The position numbers and the translations under genes were made by a program. The notes beneath the pieces are model-generated. The model worked only from the letters and a program-made list of their open reading frames with translations, ran no database searches and was not told where the DNA came from. Shown here one piece after another: positions 1 through 6,157 of a stretch of DNA of 7,485 bases (within the stretch, counting starts at the first letter, position 1; the number at the start of each line of letters is the position of its first letter). The DNA comes from Sideroxydans sp. (GTDB lineage Bacteria; Pseudomonadota; Gammaproteobacteria; Burkholderiales; Gallionellaceae), in assembly GCA_030823965.1 (NCBI GenBank), contig JAVBYP010000186.1, forward strand, positions 1 to 7,485. The letters run 5' to 3'.

Positions 1-712
1 CCTGTTGATGTCCAAGTGGATGGCGAAACAATCCGTCGGTGCGCAGGTCATTGAGATCCCGCAGGACGCAACGGAACGTTGGTTGGTGGATACCGTGCGT
101 CGCCAAGCGGAAGCCGCAGGTATCGGTATGCCAGAAGTGGCGATCTACGATGCGCCTGATGTGAATGCTTTTGCGACGGGTTGGAACCGTAATAATGCGC
201 TGGTGGCGGTGAGCACTGGATTGCTCCACGCAATGAGCAAGGACGAGGCAGAAGCAGTGCTGGCCCATGAAGTGAGCCACGTGGCGAATGGTGATATGGT
301 CACCCTAGCTTTGATCCAAGGCGTCGTGAACACCTTTGTGGTCTTCTTTGCCAAGTTGTTCGGATATTTCGTCGATCGCGTGCTGTTGAAGAACGATGGA
401 CGTGATGGCCCCGGTATCGGAGCATTCGTGGCTGAGATCGCGGCACAGTTGATCTTGGGTGTGTTGGCTAGCATCATCGTGATGTGGTTCTCGCGTCAGC
501 GTGAGTTCCGTGCCGATGCGGGTGCCGCGAACTTGGCAGGTCGTCAGAAGATGATTGCTGCGCTAGAGCGCCTGAAGGGTAACCATGAAGCAGCAGCATT
601 GCCAAAGAACATGGCAGCTCAAGCAATTTCGGGCGGTGGCGGTTTCTCCAAGCTGTTCATGACCCACCCCCCCTTGGATGAGCGTATCGAAGCATTGCGT
701 AACGCTCAATGA
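1..712 (+). CDS. htpX: Membrane zinc metalloprotease HtpX (5' end outside window)
   Basis: HtpX is an inner-membrane M48-family protease that cleaves misfolded membrane proteins, working alongside FtsH in envelope quality control. Residue numbers here count from the TTG at position 5. The zinc site HEVSH is at residues 88-92, inside [17 protein letters not shown], and the likely third zinc ligand is the Glu of REFRADAG (about 167). Two hydrophobic segments at about 98-127 and 138-163 fit the membrane helices that surround the active site in this family. The C-terminal block [14 protein letters not shown] is highly typical. By memory of E. coli HtpX (293 aa), the first codons visible correspond to about residue 50, so the N-terminal membrane segments lie left of the window. 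The reading frame is open to the left edge, and the TTG/ATG at 5-10 are internal codons, not the true start. The gene ends 22 bp before a terminator hairpin. Identity is certain; only its 5' extent is unseen. Confidence 0.96.
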   Translation, partial: LLMSKWMAKQSVGAQVIEIPQDATERWLVDTVRRQAEAAGIGMPEVAIYDAPDVNAFATGWNRNNALVAVSTGLLHAMSKDEAEAVLAHEVSHVANGDMVTLALIQGVVNTFVVFFAKLFGYFVDRVLLKNDGRDGPGIGAFVAEIAAQLILGVLASIIVMWFSRQREFRADAGAANLAGRQKMIAALERLKGNHEAAALPKNMAAQAISGGGGFSKLFMTHPPLDERIEALRNAQ

Positions 713-733
713 TCTGAGTCAGGCAACACAAAT

Positions 734-764
734 AAAAACGGCGGGTTCAACCCGCCGTTTTTTT
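734..764. terminator. Bidirectional intrinsic terminator between htpX and mlaA
   Basis: The perfect stem CGGCGGG (739-745) pairs with CCCGCCG (751-757) around a 5-nt loop. Five A residues lie on the left (734-738) and seven T residues on the right (758-764), and the A and T tracts can extend the stem. Read on the + strand it ends htpX; read on the minus strand the A-tract becomes the U-tract that ends mlaA, whose stop codon is at 775-777. A hairpin placed between converging genes with tracts on both sides is the classic form of a shared terminator. Confidence 0.93.
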
Positions 765-774
765 ATGGTGCATC

Positions 775-1491
775 TTATTCTTCATCCTCGTCGTCATATT
801 TCACACGCGGCGGATCACCGTCGAACACCAGACTTTGACGACGCAGCAGGTAAAAGTCTCGAAGTGAACTGTAGCGGTCGATGGTCGCATCATCCAAGAC
901 CTTTTCTTGGTCGAGTAGGTTCACACGCTTGTTCAATCCGTCTGCGGCATAGGCGGCATAACGTGAGGTGGTCGGTGTCGTGTTGCCAATGATGCTGACA
1001 TAACTATCGCCGTATAAACCTACCCCGTCTCGGAAGGAGCTAGGCCCCAATAGTGGCAGCATCAGGTAAGGTCCGCTGTGCATACCCCAGTAACCCAGCG
1101 TTTGGCCGAAATCCTCATTGTGTTTCTCCAAACGATCCGTCACGTTGAGGAATCCTAAGAGCCCGAAGGTGGAATTGAATAGCACTCGACTGCCATCGCT
1201 GGCGGCTTGTTTGAACTTGAGCTGAAGCAGATCGTTCGCGGTGACTGTCACGTCATCCAAGTTGGAGAAGAAGTTGTTCACCAGTGTTTGCGCGGGTGAG
1301 GGCACGAACTGTGCGTAGGTTTGTGCGACGGGTTTGACCACCGCTTTGTCTAGCGTGTCGTTGAACACGTAGACCTTGCGATTGAAGGGTTCAAGTGGGT
1401 CTTTATCCAGTGTATAGGCGCTGAGATGCAGCGTGTTGCACCCAGAGAGGGTAAGGCTGGCAAGCAGGAGCGAGAGGCGCAATGAAGACAT
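775..1491 (-). CDS. mlaA: Outer-membrane lipoprotein MlaA (VacJ family)
   Basis: MlaA is the outer-membrane part of the Mla system, which removes misplaced phospholipids from the outer leaflet and passes them to periplasmic MlaC. The 238-residue product starts with a short lipoprotein signal peptide: Arg5, a Leu/Ser-rich hydrophobic stretch, then the lipobox LSGC with the lipid-bearing cysteine at residue 18. Asn follows the cysteine, not Asp, which fits sorting to the outer membrane. The family block DPLEPFNRKVYVFNDTLD follows at about 31-48, and later typical motifs include FGLLGFLNVTD, EDFGQTLGYWG, GPYLMLPLLGPS and RDGVG. The length fits the family. The protein ends in a very acidic tail (DDEDEE). 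The gene lies 10 bp downstream of ylqF on the same strand, so the two probably share a transcript that ends at the hairpin at 734-764. No mlaFEDCB transporter genes are visible here. The ribosome-binding site is weak. Confidence 0.93.
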   Translation of the reverse strand: MSSLRLSLLLASLTLSGCNTLHLSAYTLDKDPLEPFNRKVYVFNDTLDKAVVKPVAQTYAQFVPSPAQTLVNNFFSNLDDVTVTANDLLQLKFKQAASDGSRVLFNSTFGLLGFLNVTDRLEKHNEDFGQTLGYWGMHSGPYLMLPLLGPSSFRDGVGLYGDSYVSIIGNTTPTTSRYAAYAADGLNKRVNLLDQEKVLDDATIDRYSSLRDFYLLRRQSLVFDGDPPRVKYDDEDEE

Positions 1492-1501
1492 ACGAGTGAA
1501 C

Positions 1502-2398
1502 TTAAGAATCTGGATGGGCTGGATTATAAGCAGGAACTAATATTCTTTGCATCATCTCTGCTCGTGAGGTTGGGGTTTCCAAGCTGATTTGCCCCAAGGT
1601 TCCCGTGCGGAAATCCTGCAGCAAGGTGATCGCTGCTTTCTCATAATCGAACTCTTTGCCGCGAATGCGGAAGCTGCGCAGTTGGGCGATGGCCTCGATG
1701 AGACCGACACCGTCCATATCGGTGATGTCGCATTTGTATCGCTGCTGTACCTGCGTCGCATAGCGTTGCATCAGTAGATCGCCCAAGAAGGTCGCTACTT
1801 CTTGCTCGTCATAGGCATTGCGGCCGATGAGGTTGCTGGCGGCGAGCATGAAGCCGTCGCTCTCGTGTTCTATCTTCGGCCACATCATGCCCGGCGTATC
1901 GACGAGCTGCATGTGGTCGTTGAGCTCGAAGAATTGCAGATTTTTGGTGATGGCGGGTTCATCACCCACGGCGGCAGTGCGGCGCTTCAGCAGCGCGTTG
2001 ATGAAAGTGGATTTCCCCACGTTGGGGATGCCCATCACCATCATGCGCAGCGGCTTGAGCGTCGTACCGCGATGTGGTGCCAACGGCAGACACAACTTGG
2101 GAATCTTTGCAGCTTCGCCCGGTTTCTTGCAGGAAAGGGCGATGGCCTTCACGTTCTTCTGACTGTTGAAGTGATCTAGCCAAGCCTTGGTGACGGCGGG
2201 ATCGGCGAGGTCGGCTTTGTTCAACACTTTAAGGCAGGGGCGCTGCCGATGCTCGCGCATCTCGCGGAGCATCGGGTTGCTACCCGCCTCCGGCACGCGC
2301 GCATCCAACACCTCGATGACCACATCGATGCGTTCCATGGTTTCCGTCGCCTTCTTGCGGGCGGCGGTCATGTGTCCGGGGAACCATTGAATCGCCAT
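1502..2398 (-). CDS. ylqF: Ribosome biogenesis GTPase YlqF/RbgA-like, circularly permuted
   Basis: The 298-residue product belongs to the YlqF/YawG family of circularly permuted GTPases. The best-known member, RbgA of Bacillus subtilis, acts late in 50S ribosomal subunit assembly. The N-terminus MAIQWFPGHM is the family signature. The G motifs appear in permuted order: G4 NKAD at residues 60-63, a G5-like SCKKPG at 89-94, G1/P-loop GIPNVGKS at 123-130, a G2 threonine at about 151 (EPAITK), and G3 DTPG at 167-170. A helical C-terminal domain from about 185 onward would contact the ribosome. The ATG at 2396-2398 is chosen because it gives the canonical N-terminus. The start faces away from the fumarase gene, and a TAGAAT sequence on the minus strand at 2444-2449 could be its -10 element, although I see no good -35. 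mlaA follows after 10 bp. The exact ribosomal role in this organism is inferred from the family. Confidence 0.94.
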   Translation of the reverse strand: MAIQWFPGHMTAARKKATETMERIDVVIEVLDARVPEAGSNPMLREMREHRQRPCLKVLNKADLADPAVTKAWLDHFNSQKNVKAIALSCKKPGEAAKIPKLCLPLAPHRGTTLKPLRMMVMGIPNVGKSTFINALLKRRTAAVGDEPAITKNLQFFELNDHMQLVDTPGMMWPKIEHESDGFMLAASNLIGRNAYDEQEVATFLGDLLMQRYATQVQQRYKCDITDMDGVGLIEAIAQLRSFRIRGKEFDYEKAAITLLQDFRTGTLGQISLETPTSRAEMMQRILVPAYNPAHPDS

Positions 2399-2454
2399 TT
2401 GAATACCTGTGAATCTCGTTTGCCCTAGTACAGGCGGGCGCGCATTCTAACCGT

Positions 2455-2483
2455 TTGACGCTGATTCCTCACGCTCGCATAAT
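2455..2483 (+). promoter_or_regulatory. Sigma-70 type promoter for the class I fumarase gene
   Basis: TTGACG at 2455-2460 and CATAAT at 2478-2483 each match the -35 and -10 consensus at five of six bases and are separated by the ideal 17 bp. Transcription would start near 2490, giving a leader of about 20 nt before the ATG at 2512. Because the promoter covers 2455-2483, the upstream in-frame TTG at 2455 cannot be the translation start. No operator or binding site for a known regulator is evident. Confidence 0.75.
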
Positions 2484-2511
2484 CCGCCCACCCTTCAACG
2501 AGACCATCGCC

Positions 2512-4038
2512 ATGACCACTATTCGCCAGCAGGACTTCATCGATAGCATCGCCGACTCGTTGCAATTCATATCCTACTACCATCCTCAAGACTATATTCA
2601 AGCGCTGGCAGCAGCTTACAAGCGCGAAGAGTCGCCAGCTGCGAAGGATGCGATGGCACAGATACTGACCAATTCGCGCATGTGCGCGTTGGGTAAGCGG
2701 CCGATCTGTCAAGATACAGGCATCGTGGTGGCGTTCGTGCGAGTCGGCATGGATGTGCGCTGGGCGGATGCGACGATGAGCATCACCGAGATGGTGAATG
2801 CTGGCGTACGCAAAGGTTATCTGCTACCGGATAACGTGTTGCGCGCTTCGGTGGTGTCTGACCCTGCTGGTCGTCGTAAGAATACGGGAGATAACTCGCC
2901 AGCCGTGGTGCATTTCGAGATCGTACCGGGTGATAAGGTGGACGTGCGTATCGCGGCCAAGGGCGGTGGTTCGGAGAACAAATCCAAGATGGCGATGCTC
3001 AACCCGAGTGACGATATCGTCGAGTGGGTGGTCAATCAATTGCCGACGATGGGGGCAGGCTGGTGTCCACCCGGCATGTTGGGTATCGGCATCGGCGGCA
3101 CGGCGGAAAAGGCGGTGTTGCTGGCGAAAGAGGCGTTGATGGAAGACATCGATATGACCGAACTCAAGGCGCGGGGCGCTAAGAATCGTATCGAAGAATT
3201 GCGTATCGAGATATTCGATAAGGTGAACGCGTTAGGTATCGGCGCGCAAGGATTGGGTGGGTTGACTACAGTGTTGGATGTGAAGATCCTAGATTACCCC
3301 ACGCATGCGGCTTCCAAGCCTGTCGCCATCATTCCGAACTGCGCGGCCACACGCCATGCGCATTTCGAGTTGGATGGCAGTGGAGTGGCGACATTCACGC
3401 CGCCCAAGATCGAAGACTACCCCGACGTGCACTGGAAGCCGTCGGCGGATGCGCGACGTATCGATCTAGATACGGTGACGCGTGCGGACATCGCGCAATG
3501 GCAACCTGGCGATACGCTGCTTCTGTCGGGCAAGTTGCTGACAGGACGTGATGCGGCGCATAAACGTATCGTGGATATGCTGGCAAAAGGCGAGAAACTC
3601 CCGTCGGACGTGGATTTTAATGGTCGATTCATTTACTATGTCGGCCCCGTTGACCCCGTGCGCGACGAGGTGGTTGGGCCGGCAGGACCGACGACGGCGA
3701 CACGCATGGATAAGTTCACCGAAACCATGCTGGCGCAGACTGGCCTGATCGGAATGATCGGCAAAGCGGAGCGCGGCAAAGCTGGTCTGGAAGCAATCAA
3801 GAAGCACCAAGCGGTATATCTGATGGCGGTGGGTGGGGCAGCCTATCTGGTGTCCAAAGCGATACGCAGTGCAAAAGTGGTCGCCTTCGCTGATCTCGGT
3901 ATGGAAGCCATCTACGAGTTCGAGGTGGAAGACATGCCGGTGACGGTGGCGGTAGATACGCAAGGTCGCTCGGTTCACGAGACTGGGCCTGCGGAATGGA
4001 AGAAGCGAATCGGGATGATCCCGGTCAAAGCGGTTTGA
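2512..4038 (+). CDS. fumA: Fumarate hydratase, class I (iron-sulfur)
   Basis: This enzyme interconverts fumarate and malate in the TCA cycle using a [4Fe-4S] cluster. The 508-residue protein carries the alpha and beta domains in one chain. Three cysteines fit the cluster ligands: Cys66 in PICQDTG, Cys185 in GWCPPG and Cys277 in PNCAATRH. Their spacing is close to that I recall for the Leishmania class I enzyme. Other residues matching catalytic positions there are Asp68, His265 in DYPTHAAS, Thr394 in GPTTATRM and Lys418 in GKAERG. The beta domain begins near residue 310 and includes LSGKLLTGRDAAHKR. The ATG at 2512 is preferred over the in-frame TTG at 2455, which lies inside the promoter. 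The ribosome-binding site is only a weak purine run (about 2498-2503). Class I enzymes are typically oxygen-sensitive. A related tartrate dehydratase is possible in principle, but the full-length single chain argues for fumarase. The gene symbol is given by class only. Confidence 0.93.
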   Translation: MTTIRQQDFIDSIADSLQFISYYHPQDYIQALAAAYKREESPAAKDAMAQILTNSRMCALGKRPICQDTGIVVAFVRVGMDVRWADATMSITEMVNAGVRKGYLLPDNVLRASVVSDPAGRRKNTGDNSPAVVHFEIVPGDKVDVRIAAKGGGSENKSKMAMLNPSDDIVEWVVNQLPTMGAGWCPPGMLGIGIGGTAEKAVLLAKEALMEDIDMTELKARGAKNRIEELRIEIFDKVNALGIGAQGLGGLTTVLDVKILDYPTHAASKPVAIIPNCAATRHAHFELDGSGVATFTPPKIEDYPDVHWKPSADARRIDLDTVTRADIAQWQPGDTLLLSGKLLTGRDAAHKRIVDMLAKGEKLPSDVDFNGRFIYYVGPVDPVRDEVVGPAGPTTATRMDKFTETMLAQTGLIGMIGKAERGKAGLEAIKKHQAVYLMAVGGAAYLVSKAIRSAKVVAFADLGMEAIYEFEVEDMPVTVAVDTQGRSVHETGPAEWKKRIGMIPVKAV

Positions 4039-4079
4039 ATTCAGGCGTGGCGCGATAGCGCGACACGCTAAGCGGTTTG
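4028..4079 (+). repeat. Pair of 10-bp direct repeats flanking a 32-bp segment
   Basis: The sequence AAGCGGTTTG occurs at 4028-4037 and again at 4070-4079. The first copy covers the last codons of the fumarase gene and part of its stop codon; the second runs into the 5' end of the SRP RNA gene. Between them are 32 bp holding a hairpin. The match is exact and visible. Its meaning is unknown: it may be chance, a slippage duplication, or the scar of a small insertion. Confidence 0.5.
4045..4068 (+). other. GC-rich hairpin between the fumarase and SRP RNA genes
   Basis: GCGTG (4045-4049) pairs with CACGC (4064-4068), and GCGC (4050-4053) pairs with GCGC (4058-4061) around a GATA loop, leaving a two-base GA bulge on the 3' side. 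No T-tract follows, so it is not a standard intrinsic terminator. It could still stabilise the 3' end of the fumarase mRNA, help end it with Rho, or mark a processing point before ffs. Confidence 0.45.
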
Positions 4080-4174
4080 GCGGGTCTCCCCGCATTGCAC
4101 TTTGGTGAACCTGGTCAGGTCCGGAAGGAAGCAGCCACAGCCAAGCGGTGCAAGTGCCGGGGGTAAGGCTCGCC
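4079..4174 (+). ncRNA. ffs: Signal recognition particle RNA, small (4.5S) type
   Basis: The conserved apical SRP motif CAGGTCCGGAAGGAAGCAGC is present at about 4115-4134. Around it the sequence folds into the expected long single hairpin: GGCGGG (4079-4084) with CTCGCC (4169-4174, one G-U pair), CCCCG with CGGGG, TTGCAC (4095-4100) with GTGCAA (4148-4153), and TTGG with CCAA closing the apical domain. This RNA binds Ffh and brings ribosomes making membrane or secreted proteins to FtsY at the inner membrane. The roughly 96-nt length without an Alu domain fits the 4.5S form of Gram-negative bacteria. The ends are set by the outer helix and could be off by several bases. It sits between the fumarase gene and dnaX, a place where it is often found in betaproteobacteria. 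I could not identify a convincing promoter directly upstream. Confidence 0.95.
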
Positions 4175-4185
4175 TCCTTATTTTT
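4169..4185 (+). terminator. Possible intrinsic terminator formed by the SRP RNA 3' end
   Basis: The closing GC-rich helix of the SRP RNA (3' strand 4169-4174) is followed after a few bases by TTATTTTT at 4178-4185. A stem followed by a T-rich run could release the SRP RNA transcript. The T run starts three bases late and is interrupted by an A, so read-through into dnaX is plausible. Confidence 0.35.
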
Positions 4186-4211
4186 CGAGGGTGTTTCACT
4201 CGATACGTTAT

Positions 4212-4217
4212 AGGTGG
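4212..4217 (+). promoter_or_regulatory. Shine-Dalgarno sequence that fixes the dnaX start
   Basis: AGGTGG lies 5 bp before the ATG at 4223. The alternative in-frame GTG at 4214 is inside this site, so it is not a credible start. Confidence 0.75.
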
Positions 4218-4222
4218 GTGAT

Positions 4223-5824
4223 ATGTCAGCGACTTCAGTGTTAGCACGCAAATGGCGTCCCAGGAACTTCGCTCAATTGGCGGGACAGGAGCATGTGGTA
4301 CAGGCGCTGACGAATGCGCTGACGCAGAACCGCTTGCATCATGCCTATCTCTTCACTGGCACGCGCGGCGTGGGCAAGACCACCATCGCCCGCATCTTCG
4401 CCAAATCCCTCAATTGTGAATCTGGAATCACTGCCACGCCGTGTGGTGTGTGTAGTGCTTGTACTGAGATCGATAGCGGACGTTTCGTCGATCTGATCGA
4501 GCTGGACGCGGCTTCGAACACGCAGGTGGATAACATGCGCGAGTTGTTGGAGAGTGCGCTGTACGCGCCATCCAGCGGACGCTTTAAGGTGTACATCATC
4601 GACGAGGTGCACATGCTGTCCAAGTCGGCCTTCAATGCGATGTTGAAGACGCTGGAAGAGCCGCCCGCGCATGTGAAGTTCATCCTCGCCACCACCGATC
4701 CGCAAAAGATTCCCGTCACGGTGTTATCGCGCTGCTTGCAGTTCAATCTGAAGCAGATGCCACCTGCGTTGATCTTGTCGCATCTGCAATACGTGTTGGG
4801 GCAAGAGAATATCCCCTATGAGAACGGCGCGTTGAATCTGGTGGCGCGTGCTGCCCAAGGCAGTATGCGTGATGCGTTGAGTCTGATGGATCAGGCCATC
4901 GCGTATTCGTCTGGCAAGGTGGACGAATCGCTGGTGCGCACCATGCTGGGCGCCATCGATCAAGGTTATCTGTTCGACTTGTTGCAATTGTTGCGCGCGG
5001 GCGATGGCGCTGGGCTGTTACGTATCGCTGACGATATGGCGATTCGCAGCATCGCGTTCGAGGCCGCCTTGCAAGACTTGGCGACATTGCTGCATCGCAT
5101 CGCGCTGGCGCAGACCATTCCGCAAGCGATCGCCGACGATGAGCCGGAGCGCGCACGCTTGATGGAGCTGGCGCAGCAATTCACGCCTGAAGAGATTCAG
5201 CTTAACTACCAGATCGCCATCCATGGGCGTAGTGAGATCGATCTCGCGCCGGATGAATACGCGGGTTTCACCATGACGTTGTTGCGTATGCTGGCGTTCG
5301 CGACGCAGGCTTCGACGGCGAGTGTGGGGCAAGCTGCACCACGCAGTGTGCCAGCTAGGCCGAGTGCACCTGTAGCAGCGCCTAGCGCCGCCCAACACGT
5401 TGTTGCGGAACCCGCCCCCGTTCAGCATGCTGCAAATGTCGCTGACTTGGATTGGAACACCTTACTGTCGCAACTCAACCTGCAAGGGATGGCGAAAGAA
5501 TTGGCGAAGAATTGTGTGCTCGCCAGCTTTGAGGACGGGCGCATGGTGCTCAATCTTGCCCCACAGTTCAAGCACATGCAGAGTAACAAGATGGCGCAAG
5601 ACAAGTTGCAATCGACCTTGAGTGAATACTTTGCTAAGCCGCTCAGGCTGGTGGTCGAACTAGGTGCAACGAAGGATGTCGCCACACCTGCGGCAGTAGA
5701 GCAGCAGGTCAAGCAAACGCGTCAACAGCAAGCTGAAGATGCTATCAAGCAAGATATTTTTGTAAGGGAAGCTCAGGCAAAACTGGGTGCACAATTGATC
5801 GAAGGGTCTATTCGACCCGTGTAA
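4223..5824 (+). CDS. dnaX: DNA polymerase III subunit tau (clamp loader ATPase)
   Basis: DnaX is the ATPase of the clamp loader, which places the beta sliding clamp on primed DNA, and tau ties the loader to the polymerase core and helicase. The 533-residue protein has Walker A GTRGVGKTT at 46-54, zinc cysteines C65, C74, C77 and C80, Walker B with Asp127-Glu128 (YIIDEVHM), the SRC motif with its arginine finger at 169-171, and a sensor-2 region GSMRDALSLMDQA at about 213-225. Domain III ends near 362. A Pro/Ala-rich linker (about 363-403) leads to the C-terminal tau domain (about 408-480) and a Gln-rich tail. It is shorter than E. coli tau (643 aa). I see no A-rich slippery heptamer like the one that makes gamma in E. 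coli, so a gamma form is not predicted from sequence. The start follows from the ribosome-binding site at 4212-4217. It heads the operon with ybaB, recR and rluB. Confidence 0.96.
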   Translation: MSATSVLARKWRPRNFAQLAGQEHVVQALTNALTQNRLHHAYLFTGTRGVGKTTIARIFAKSLNCESGITATPCGVCSACTEIDSGRFVDLIELDAASNTQVDNMRELLESALYAPSSGRFKVYIIDEVHMLSKSAFNAMLKTLEEPPAHVKFILATTDPQKIPVTVLSRCLQFNLKQMPPALILSHLQYVLGQENIPYENGALNLVARAAQGSMRDALSLMDQAIAYSSGKVDESLVRTMLGAIDQGYLFDLLQLLRAGDGAGLLRIADDMAIRSIAFEAALQDLATLLHRIALAQTIPQAIADDEPERARLMELAQQFTPEEIQLNYQIAIHGRSEIDLAPDEYAGFTMTLLRMLAFATQASTASVGQAAPRSVPARPSAPVAAPSAAQHVVAEPAPVQHAANVADLDWNTLLSQLNLQGMAKELAKNCVLASFEDGRMVLNLAPQFKHMQSNKMAQDKLQSTLSEYFAKPLRLVVELGATKDVATPAAVEQQVKQTRQQQAEDAIKQDIFVREAQAKLGAQLIEGSIRPV

Positions 5825-5826
5825 CT

Positions 5827-5831
5827 GGAGG
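5827..5831 (+). promoter_or_regulatory. Shine-Dalgarno sequence for ybaB
   Basis: GGAGG, a full core match to the 16S rRNA 3' end, lies 8 bp before the ATG at 5840 and just after the dnaX stop codon. It favours 5840 over the in-frame GTG at 5834 and over the second ATG at 5843. It is the strongest ribosome-binding site I saw in the window, in keeping with high expression of a small DNA-binding protein. Confidence 0.8.
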
Positions 5832-5839
5832 AAGTGGAA

Positions 5840-6157
5840 ATGATGAAGGGCGGACTAGGCGGCTTGATGAAACAAGCGCAACAGATGCAAGCCAATATGA
5901 AGAAGGCGCAGGACGAACTGGCTACCATTGAAGTGGAAGGGCAATCGGGTTCCGGTATGGTCAAAGTAGTCATGACCTGTTCGCACGAGGTGCGTCGAGT
6001 CAGTTTGGATCAAAGCGTGATGGACGACAAAGAGATGTTGGAAGACCTGATCGTTGCTGCATTCAGCGATGCTAATAAAAAAGCGGCCGATACAACTCAA
6101 AAACGCATGAGCGGATTTACCGCTCAATTGCCACCGGGAATGAGTCTGCCATTTTGA
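5840..6157 (+). CDS. ybaB: Nucleoid-associated protein YbaB/EbfC family
   Basis: The 105-residue product is a YbaB/EbfC-family protein. Members are small dimeric DNA-binding proteins that coat the nucleoid; their precise role is still not well defined. The N-terminal helix, rich in Met, Gln and Lys ([19 protein letters not shown]), would form the dimer arm. It is followed by the typical strand region [17 protein letters not shown], the [20 protein letters not shown] block and the C-terminal [16 protein letters not shown]. Length and order match the family closely. The gene begins 15 bp after dnaX, behind a strong Shine-Dalgarno sequence, and its stop codon overlaps the recR start. The dnaX-ybaB-recR order is conserved across many bacteria. 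Confidence 0.96.
   Translation: MMKGGLGGLMKQAQQMQANMKKAQDELATIEVEGQSGSGMVKVVMTCSHEVRRVSLDQSVMDDKEMLEDLIVAAFSDANKKAADTTQKRMSGFTAQLPPGMSLPF

Noticed and set aside
678..992. 104-codon plus-strand frame spanning the htpX end, the terminator and the mlaA 3' end
   Set aside because: It crosses a terminator hairpin and overlaps two real genes; the translation is unlike any protein family.
1930..1960. YlqF G2 region reads EPAITK rather than the PGxT seen in RbgA
   Set aside because: I recall similar P-A-x-T-K forms in proteobacterial members, and the threonine itself is kept.
1802..2179. 125-codon plus-strand open frame inside ylqF, His-rich
   Set aside because: It is antisense to the G motifs of YlqF, and the apparent His run is the complement of that gene's codons.
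2455..2511. N-terminal extension of the fumarase gene from a TTG at 2455
   Set aside because: The extension overlaps a near-consensus promoter, and the ATG at 2512 gives the usual N-terminus and length.
4186..4202. Small hairpin just upstream of dnaX (CGA...TCG around GTG-TTT-CAC)
   Set aside because: Only six pairs with a bulge; too weak to call a regulatory element without structural or comparative support.
3466..4251. 261-codon minus-strand open frame across the fumarase 3' end, ffs and the dnaX start
   Set aside because: It lies antisense to a certain gene and a certain RNA, its translation resembles no family I know and is of low-complexity Arg/His-rich type, and it has no supporting ribosome-binding site.
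5411..5424. C-rich run in the dnaX linker as a possible slippery site
   Set aside because: The five-C stretch does not form an X XXY YYZ heptamer in the reading frame, and I see no clear downstream stem.
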